A DNA stretch of 64,000 nucleotides from Karalla daura. Taxonomy: Eukaryota > Chordata > Actinopteri > Chaetodontiformes > Leiognathidae. A program made the translations under genes and the position numbers. Each line of letters begins with the position of its first letter. Position 1 is the first letter of the stretch. A model generated the notes under the pieces. It ran no database searches. It was not told where the DNA came from and saw nothing but the letters and a program-made list of their open reading frames with translations. Location: contig CM055190.1 of NCBI GenBank assembly GCA_029224185.1, positions 257,501-321,500 on the forward strand, given 5' to 3'. This document shows positions 58,883-64,000 of the stretch, in pieces.

Positions 58883-60180
58883 GGTGTATTGGTGCTGCAG
58901 TGGAGAGCTCAGACTCACTGACTACATGTCCGTGTTCTACTTGTGCTACTCTGCTCCCTGACTAGAGGAGACATGACTCTGAGAAATCTGCCTTGAATGT
59001 GAGTGGCTGTCATGGACTCATCCACAGGGAGAGCTTCACAGAGCAGACGTGCAGAGCTACGCTCATTCACAGGCGGAGGAGGTTCAGAGTCTGACCTGGC
59101 TCCAACCAGAGACAGGAAGGGTCTCTTGTCCTTGTCGTTGGCCTTGGTTGTCTTCACTCCATTATCCAGGATCATTCCAGCCTGAATGAGACAGGAAATG
59201 GAAGAAAAACAAAAAGCCTTATCGTTATGAAACAGGCTCTGGGGAACGTGTTGTGAGACTGCATTTGTTCATGTTTTGGACTGCAGGTCTACATTTTTAA
59301 CATGAAAGGTTAAAAATGGATTTATCCAAAGGCTTCCAGTCTTTTCCGTTTGTCTTCTGTCCGTGCATTATGTTGAGCTGGGATGCTGCGAGTGGAGAAC
59401 GTAGTAAAACATATTGATTGGCTCCTCTGACCAGCTCACTCAGCTGGAGCAGACGACATGCTCAGTCTTTCTGCTGGTATTTCCAGACAAATCTCTTCTG
59501 CCCAGAATCAGTGTGTCGGATCCACTATGAATGAGTCAATGAAGCATGGATAAAGGATTGAAGTGAACGCCTCCTCCTCCTCCTCCTCCTCTCCTAGCAT
59601 GTAGGAGAACCTGTGACCACACGATGCAGAGACAGAGCGTTCAGTCTTCACCGTCAGTAACACGGTTATTTATTTCTGTTAGAATGAAATAACGACAGTT
59701 TCATCTTTCTGTCGTACTCGATGTTAAATTGTAAAAAAAAAAGTCTTTTTATTACAGCGCACATCCAGTGTGCAGATGAAATTCTAATTATATTTCCCAT
59801 TGTGAGCCGGCTGCTAATCTCTCTTCACTTGCTCATCATGAACCTGTGGCCTTTGCTGTGTTTCCTGTGTCACTGCTCTGTGAGGAGTGAAGAGAAATAC
59901 TCTTCATAAACACAAGCAGCTTGTTGGTGCCTCAGCCTCACATCCCAGACGTTTAATTAGTACCCGTGCCTTCAGACGTCCTCTCTACCTGCAGTCCTCC
60001 GCTGCTTCCAGCTCTGACAGCCTGTGTGCTGCGCTAATAAAGACGCTTATTAACCCTGCTCATGTCATGCTCCAGCACTGAGAGCTGAGAACGGCTCAAG
60101 TGTCCTTTCCAAACTGTGATTTTGTACTGTAGTGTCGTAAGAAGGCAGCGACAGCCTCAAATAAGCAGGCGTGTGGACAT

Positions 60181-60226
<46 letters not shown>

Positions 60227-61727
60227 AGGTGGCAGCCAGACTGACAGCAGCACAGCCCCACTCTGGCATCTGTTTGCATCCTCCAATTACTTTTTTCTTT
60301 GGCTTATCAGATTTCTCTGGCCGTGTCATCTGCTGCTGCTGATAACCAGAAACACCCAACGTTCTCTGACTTTATTCCACTAACCATCAGCTGCACGTTT
60401 CACCGCCTGCACCAGTCTGTTCAGACTGCCAAGCAGGGCTACGCCACAGCGTGTGGGGTTCGCATGTTCCGGGGAACATGTGGCGTCCTGACACTCAGTG
60501 AAGAACCAAGTGAATGCATCAGACTAGCAACAGCATCATTGAAATGAAAACAAAGACACAGTGAAGTGTTGCTTATCCTGATGTCTCCCCAAGTTCCCCC
60601 ACTCTGACCCAACCCAACCCACCCCCACTCACCAACCCAACCAACCCCACCCACCAACCCAACCCACCCCACCCACCAACCCAACCCACCCTACCCACCA
60701 ACCCAACCCACCCTACCCTCCAACCCAACCCACCCTACCCTCCAACCCAACCCAACCCACCCCACCCTCCAACCCAACCAACCCCACCCACCAACCCAAC
60801 CCACCCCACCCACCAACCCAACCCACCCTACCCACCAACCCAACCCACCCCACCCACCAACCCAACCCACCCTACCCACCAACCCAACCCACCCCACCCA
60901 CCAACCCAACCCACCCCACCCACCAACCCAACCCACCCCACCCCACCCACCAACCCAACCCACCCTACCCACCAACCCAACCCACCCTACCCTCCAACCC
61001 AACCCACCCTACCCTCCAACCCAACCCAACCCACCCCACCCTCCAACCCAACCCAACCCAACCCAACACACCCTTCAACCCCTCCAACCCACCCTACCCT
61101 CCAACCCATCCTCCAAACCAATCCTCCTACCCAACCCACCTTCCTTTGGACTGGGTCCAAAGAAGAGATGTAGATGTCTGTGCTAGGCAGGAAAGCAAGG
61201 CCAGGACATGCTCTTAAAGGCGCTGGCCCTTTAAGGACTTCTTCTATGGTAGTGCCTTCTTCTATGGTAGTAGCTCACTCCACTAAGATGAAGATCTAGG
61301 CACAATCAGGACAAATCATTGACTTTACATGGAGTATATAAAGTCAAATCTCACTCTGGAATAATGTTAGTGCCCCTAACAAAATGTACTAATTTCCATC
61401 AAAGTACTAAAGTTAACAAACTACTTTGAACATGTTACTATAAACTTGCCCTGCATGAAAGGAAGACAGTCATCATCAGAAGGCTGTGTTGCTGCTCTGA
61501 ACGTGCAACCTGCAGCCCGACCCGGCCTCCTCTCCTCTCACAAACATCCCGAGGTGGCGGCCTGACATGAGTGATGCTCCCATTAGCTTGATCCAAATTA
61601 AAAGTGAAGAAGGGATGGATGGAGTGAGACGGGAGGGAGGAGAGAGAGAGCCAGGAGATAACAATAACACTTCCTCTCCGGCTGCCTCATAAATCTCTGA
61701 TTGGGCTTGGCTGTGCTCGGTGCCACA

Positions 61728-61765
<38 letters not shown>

Positions 61766-63635
61766 ATGCTCTGTCTGCTGCCTGACCTCAATGTTGTTAT
61801 TTTCATTGTCCACCTGCTGCGCCTCACTTAGGTTGCATGTCCCTCCTTACATCCTGTTACCTCTCCCCTCAGTATTTCATGATACTGGTTTTAATGTTTG
61901 AAATGAATGCAGGTAAATTACTTATTTTCAAGCATATTAATGCGCCTAGTTTACTGCCATTGCAAAAACGGCATAAATTAATAACGTGGCATAATGACTT
62001 CCAACATCGGGAGCCCTGGAACATTTATTCTGATTGATATGTGAATATGTGAAGTTTATCACAGACAGAATGCTTCGTCTGGTGTGCTGGACACACACCT
62101 CCACCTCCTTTTAACAGGGGACAGCGTGACTATTCACCTGTCCTTCCCATGGCTCAAAACATGGATGTTTAGGTTGATGTGAGTCCAATATACTCCTAGG
62201 TGTGTGTATGTGCATGTGTAGAACTAAAGAGGAGAAAAAAGTGTTGCCCTTAATTGTAATGATTGAGATGAATGAGCTGAACGTAAGCAGGTCCATGATC
62301 TGCCTCCCAGCCAGCAGCAGCCACCTTATGAACAGGTGAGCTTCTCAGTCACTCAGATCCTGTTCACACCATGTGGTCAGGTGGTCAGGTGTTCATGTGG
62401 TCAGGTGGTCAGGTGGTCCTGTGGTCAGGTGGTCATGTGGTCAGGTGGTCAGGTGGTCATGTGGTCAGGTGGTCAGGTGGTCAGGTGGTCAGGTGGTCAT
62501 GTGGTCAGGTGGTCAGGTGGTCATGTGGTCAGGTGGTCAGGTGGTCAGGTGGTCAGGTGGTCAGGTGGTCCTGTGGTCAGATGGTCAGGTGGTCATGTGG
62601 TCAGGTGGTCATGTGGTCAGGTGGTCAGGTGGTCAGGTGGTCATGTGGTCAGGTGGTCAGGTGGTCAGGTGGTCATGTGGTCAGGTGGTCATGTGGTCAG
62701 GTGGTCAGGTTGTCAGGTGGTCAGGTGGTCAGGTGGTGTGTGGTCAGGTGGTCATGTGGTCAGGTGGTCAGGTGGTCAGGTGGTCAGGTGGTGTGTGGTC
62801 AGGTGGTCAGGTGGTCAGGTGGTCAGGTGGTCATGTGGTCAGGTGGTCATGTGGTCAGGTGGTCAGGTTGTCAGGTGGTCAGGTGGTCAGGTGGTGTGTG
62901 GTCAGGTGGTCAGGTGGTCAGGTGGTCAGGTGGTCAGGTGGTCAGGTGGTGTGTGGTCAGGTGGTCAGGTGGTCAGGTGGTGTGTGGTGGCTGGACTCAC
63001 CCTGTAGTTGGAGTGGGCTCTGTTGTTGGTGAACTGGCCCATCGGGGTGTGTTCGGTGCGTCCTGGGGAGTACAGGCCTTCTGAGGGGCCCGTGGGCACG
63101 TGGTGGAAGATGAACCAGAAACCAGTTTCCTGGTGGATCACACATCAGTCATGCACACAGTAAGACTGGACACTGGCTTTTAAACCCAGTACACCCAGTA
63201 ACAGAGAGGCTGGTCCTCTCTTTCAGCCGGCAGTGCCATCGCTCCCTCACACATCCGCCTGTCTGTTTCCGTGTTGTTCTTCACAGATATGTAAATGAGA
63301 AGAGTTAACGCCTTTGTACGGATAATGAGACTCCATTTGACCTGACGGATCCTCGCGAGGTCCCAGAAGTATGATTGTAATTGGCACTCATCAGAGTGAG
63401 AGCGCAGCATTGCCTCTGCCTGTTGTCTGCTCGTCCACTTGAAGTACGCTTCATTAATCTGACCTGGCTACATGGTAATGAGACAGAGCTCTACCTGGAG
63501 AGAGGTGGGGGGGGGGGCAGAGAGAGAGAGAGGGAGGGAGGGAGGGAGGCCGGAGTGAGACTCACCTCTGAGCCTGCAGCAGCACAGTTGATGAGGTTGT
63601 TATTGGGGTTGGCGATCCAGAAAGTTGAGGTGGCG
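43497..63635 (-). CDS. cemip: CEMIP (KIAA1199), C-terminal half, 15 coding exons
   Basis: Hyaluronan-binding, secreted/ER-associated protein needed for hyaluronan depolymerisation and cell migration. The 15 exons (listed separately) have AC/CT borders on the plus strand, join in one phase and encode 692 residues plus stop, about the second half of the 1361-residue human protein. Conserved blocks in order: TFWIANPNNNLIN, ETGFWFIFHHVPTGPS, MILDNGVKTT, FADNGIGLTLAS, IWGPGG, IYDGPINMQNCTFRKF, FHDVDGSVSEYPG, GYTIHWDQPAPAE, SDVHNRLTKQ, FCSVKGCERVKI, a C-terminal GG/ILEI-like domain (SFRNSILQGIPAQ, GSIVLITSKG, GFKGSFRPDW) and the end LHKMKL. The end and the synteny with mesd favour CEMIP over its paralogue CEMIP2/TMEM2. 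The N-terminal G8 and first repeats lie beyond the right edge. Confidence 0.95.
44094..44194 (-). CDS. cemip: cemip exon (GG/ILEI domain, middle)
   Basis: Encodes SIVLITSKGRLVTRGSW and VLEKLGADKNIKLK. It is 101 nt and its one-base and two-base ends fit both neighbours. Donor GTGAAT. Confidence 0.92.
44301..44458 (-). CDS. cemip: cemip exon (GG/ILEI domain, start)
   Basis: Encodes VSGRKLYQPEDGLQMTVLDG, then SFRNSILQGIPAQIDNYV. Starts in phase 0 and ends after two bases of a Gly codon. Confidence 0.93.
44924..45007 (-). CDS. cemip: cemip exon (84 nt)
   Basis: Encodes SPEHFVEVKLESYNTRFFHI then DFAFTE, aligning with the HFLEVKMES region of human CEMIP. Phase 0 on both sides. Donor GTCTGT. Confidence 0.92.
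45452..47443 (+). repeat. 2-kb (ACT)n-derived satellite with 40-bp higher-order unit
   Basis: Nearly 2 kb of TACTACTA-like sequence in a cemip intron. From about 45601 to 46120 a 40-bp unit beginning ACTATCATACTACTATACCA repeats with few changes; the rest is less ordered. It is open in several frames only because the repeat lacks stops. Confidence 0.95.
47779..47983 (-). CDS. cemip: cemip exon (205 nt)
   Basis: Encodes LLFLKVKAHNDREQFSFCSV, KGCERVKITAVIP and VVDVPMPRKIPGAGL, with the conserved Cys pair FCSVKGCE. Acceptor TCTTCACAG, donor GTAAGA. Confidence 0.94.
48244..48292 (+). repeat. (GT)n beside a cemip splice donor
   Basis: About 24 GT units ending 7 bp from the exon border at 48299. 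On the transcript it is (CA)n directly after the donor, a position where CA repeats can bind hnRNP L. Confidence 0.88.
48299..48484 (-). CDS. cemip: cemip exon (186 nt)
   Basis: Encodes DDWISVGVCYPPGTAF, ISDVHNRLTKQTRKTGVFMR and YYYWEEDTG. Donor GTCAGA, acceptor CCTTCCAG. Confidence 0.94.
48900..49125 (+). repeat. GA-rich low-complexity array (GACAGAGAGA type)
   Basis: About 220 bp of AGAGAGAC/AGGCAGAG units within a cemip intron; (GT)n at 49245-49304 and a 10-bp TTTCCATCTG unit (five copies) at 49383-49432 follow. Confidence 0.88.
50223..50301 (+). repeat. (GT)n microsatellite near a cemip splice donor
   Basis: About 38 GT units ending 20 bp from the exon border at 50322; the second GT array placed just after a cemip donor on the transcript. 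Confidence 0.9.
50322..50533 (-). CDS. cemip: cemip exon (212 nt)
   Basis: Encodes IYVQTRNPANLNMHIVRNDY, LEGALGKRKHYQQFQPVVTL and GYTIHWDQPAPAEVTIWLIN. Acceptor TTCCTCAG, donor GTGAGT. Confidence 0.95.
50648..51811 (+). repeat. 1.16-kb minisatellite of 10- and 11-bp units
   Basis: CTACCCTCTG (10 bp) and CTAGACCTCTG (11 bp) alternate in irregular order over more than 100 units, so the array has no fixed reading phase. Confidence 0.95.
51812..53145. other. cemip intron, no further feature seen
   Basis: Plain intronic sequence; the plus-strand ORFs at 52337-52708 and 52689-53048 have no recognisable motifs. Confidence 0.55.
53146..53361 (-). CDS. cemip: cemip exon (216 nt)
   Basis: Encodes ITSRVFFGEPGPWF, MEMDGDKTTIFHDVDGSVSE and DCIDVADWRAAICSGRYAQ, one of the best conserved parts of CEMIP. 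Phase 0 both sides. Acceptor CTCCGTAG. Confidence 0.96.
53382..53541 (+). repeat. GGACAGG minisatellite filling a short cemip intron
   Basis: GGACA/GGGGAGGACA units cover about 160 of the 298 bp between two cemip exons. On the transcript it is a continuous CCTGTCC/CTCTCC pyrimidine-rich run. Confidence 0.93.
53660..53840 (-). CDS. cemip: cemip exon (181 nt)
   Basis: Encodes DFPIRGMQIYDGPINMQNCT, FAALDGRHTSAFGFRLNN and NNNVTHITFDRVP, a PbH1-type right-handed helix region. Acceptor TGTGCAG is preceded by a (GT)n tract (plus-strand CA at 53841-53892) instead of a normal pyrimidine run. Confidence 0.95.
54400..54555 (-). CDS. cemip: cemip exon (156 nt)
   Basis: Encodes GGTFPDDDGSHQQVRNSLFV, then IWGPGGADLAGRTLPRG. 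One-base start completes Ser after the preceding 36-nt exon. Donor GTTAGT. Confidence 0.93.
54560..56610. other. cemip intron, repeats only
   Basis: Holds (GT)n at 55350-55422, a GTGTCCCA array at 55588-55627 and (CA)n at 55904-55961. No gene recognised. Confidence 0.6.
56620..57066 (+). repeat. 21-bp minisatellite GAGCTGGACAGGACACACTCT
   Basis: About 21 units. In 56650-56940 units ending GGACACACTCT and GGATACACTCT mostly alternate, making a 42-bp higher-order unit. All six frames stay open, which creates long false ORFs on both strands. Confidence 0.95.
57401..57658 (+). repeat. (GT)n and (CA)n flanking the 36-nt cemip exon
   Basis: (GT)n at 57401-57432 and CA/CAGACA repeats at 57540-57658 sit on either side of the exon at 57455-57490, giving complementary arms that could pair around it. 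Confidence 0.9.
57455..57490 (-). CDS. cemip: cemip 36-nt micro-exon
   Basis: Encodes FADNGIGLTLA, matching the same segment of human CEMIP. Acceptor TTGTTTAG and donor GTATGG; phases fit both neighbours (CA+A before, AG+T after). Without it the frame is kept but the conserved segment is lost. Confidence 0.88.
57816..57947 (-). CDS. cemip: cemip exon (132 nt)
   Basis: Encodes YGPHQDADPFKPRVPALIHH, then NQDHGAWLRGGDVWLDDC. Acceptor TGTGTAG, donor GTGAGT. Confidence 0.95.
57950..59090. other. cemip intron with GT/GCAGGG array
   Basis: The array at 58619-58882 is (GT)n cut at intervals by GCAGGG. No gene recognised elsewhere in the intron. Confidence 0.65.
58619..58882 (+). repeat. (GT)n / GCAGGG compound array
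   Basis: GT blocks separated by seven or more GCAGGGTGTG spacers; a minisatellite built on a microsatellite. Confidence 0.9.
59096..59181 (-). CDS. cemip: cemip exon (86 nt)
   Basis: Encodes AGMILDNGVKTTKANDKDKR, then PFLSLVGA. Phase 0 start; the last two bases complete Arg with the next exon. Donor GTCAGA. Confidence 0.94.
59185..60595. other. cemip intron, no gene seen
   Basis: Contains a (TCC)n at 59570-59592 and (GT)n at 60182-60224 only. Confidence 0.6.
60597..61141 (+). repeat. C-rich minisatellite (CCAACCCAACCCACCCTACC type)
   Basis: About 540 bp of ACCC/AACCC motifs. The minus (transcribed-sense) strand reads GGTTGGGTTGGTGGG, close to telomere-like G-repeats and able to form G-quadruplexes. 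Confidence 0.93.
61145..62365. other. cemip intron with a 34-bp poly-C run
   Basis: Poly-C at 61732-61765; no gene recognised around it. Confidence 0.6.
62371..62992 (+). repeat. 8-bp minisatellite GTCAGGTG beside a cemip exon
   Basis: About 77 units of GTCAGGTG with GTCATGTG variants and GTGTG breaks. It ends 8 bp from the cemip exon border at 63001, so on the transcript the array starts right after the splice donor. Confidence 0.95.
63001..63129 (-). CDS. cemip: cemip exon (129 nt)
   Basis: Encodes ETGFWFIFHHVPTGPSEGLY, then TPMGQFTNNRAHSNYR, nearly identical to mammalian CEMIP. Phase 0 on both sides. Donor GTGAGT, acceptor ATCCACCAG. Confidence 0.96.
63508..63550 (+). repeat. G-run and (GA)/(GGGA) low-complexity tract
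   Basis: GGGGGGGGG followed by GAGAGA and GGGAGGGA units just 3' (transcript sense) of the cemip exon at 63566. Confidence 0.85.
63566..63635 (-). CDS. cemip: cemip exon (70 nt), first one in the window
   Basis: Encodes ATSTFWIANPNNNLINCAAA then GSE, matching the STFWI-PNNNLIN segment of the family. It needs two bases from the preceding exon, which is not identified between here and the window edge (63,640-64,000 looks intronic). Confidence 0.93.
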
Positions 63636-64000
63636 CTACAAAGGGAAGGGAACAGCAGAGGAAAAACTGAGAAAGTTGTTTGGTTATTTGGAATTCCCAC
63701 AAATGACTTGAAGCTTGTAATGCACCAACAGTAAGTGATAGAGAAACTCACAGATTGTGGATCTGAGGTCAGCACCTCATTATTCCACCCTGTATTTACG
63801 CGTTTTGCCCTATTTTCATTGTTATATTATGTTCATAGAATTAGCGTTTTATTTTTCCTGTTTCAGTTCTGTTTTTTACTTTTGTTTTCTACATGACTTT
63901 ATTCATAAAGTCTGCACAAAGATCTGGAAAAAAGATCTCGAAGCTCACCCATTAGCACCCCAGACCACACAGAGGTGGAGGAGCAGCACGCTCTCGACTT

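Noticed and set aside
60691..61002. Gly/Trp/Val-rich minus-strand ORF
   Set aside because: Low-complexity translation of the ACCC array.
62336..63084. Three overlapping Val/Trp/Gly-rich ORFs of over 200 codons
   Set aside because: Artefact of the GTCAGGTG minisatellite; one runs into the real minus-strand cemip exon on the wrong strand.
63952..64000. Possible additional cemip exon at the window edge with a GTGAGC donor
   Set aside because: The phase would fit but the residues (CVVWGANG) do not resemble the family sequence before STFWI; it is more likely intron.

Overview
The window reads as teleost fish nuclear DNA. The signs are split vertebrate genes with GT-AG introns, a fish-type FISNA-NACHT-LRR immune receptor, fish transposon families (RTE/Rex3-like LINE, hAT, Harbinger-like) and very dense CA/GT microsatellites and minisatellites. 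The species cannot be named from the sequence.

Layout. (1) 1-13,730, + strand: an NLRC3-like NLR gene. Nine coding exons can be joined with consistent phases: short N-terminal exons, one large FISNA-NACHT exon, five LRR exons of 174/177 nt and a two-codon last exon. Its introns hold a Harbinger-like deletion derivative, a broken RTE LINE with another retroposon nested inside it, and two hAT relics. (2) 14,870-19,560, + strand: an intronless 1239-codon gene for an EF-hand plus WD40 protein of the WDR49/WDR64 type, probably a retrogene. It ends in an 89-residue tandem repeat that continues as decayed DNA past the stop codon. (3) 19,560-30,490: mostly repeats and unassigned DNA, with one orphan ORF and a 5'-truncated RTE copy that has a perfect 13-bp target-site duplication. 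(4) 30,496-31,560, - strand: tlnrd1, single exon, with a GC-rich promoter region upstream. (5) 35,356-37,308, + strand: mesd, three exons. (6) 43,497-63,635, - strand: the last 15 coding exons of cemip (692 codons); the 5' half lies beyond the right edge.

The tlnrd1 / mesd / cemip order and orientation match what I recall of human 15q25, where tlnrd1 and mesd are divergent and mesd and cemip are convergent. The left part of the window (NLR plus WD40 retrogene) is accessory by comparison.

The most unusual features are the EF-hand/WD40 retrogene with its repeat tail decaying past the stop; a retroposon family with a TTGAAG hexamer tail, seen as an exact insertion inside an RTE element; and several kilobases of unrelated minisatellites packed into cemip introns, one of which makes up over half of a 298-bp intron. 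No wholly new multi-gene system was found.
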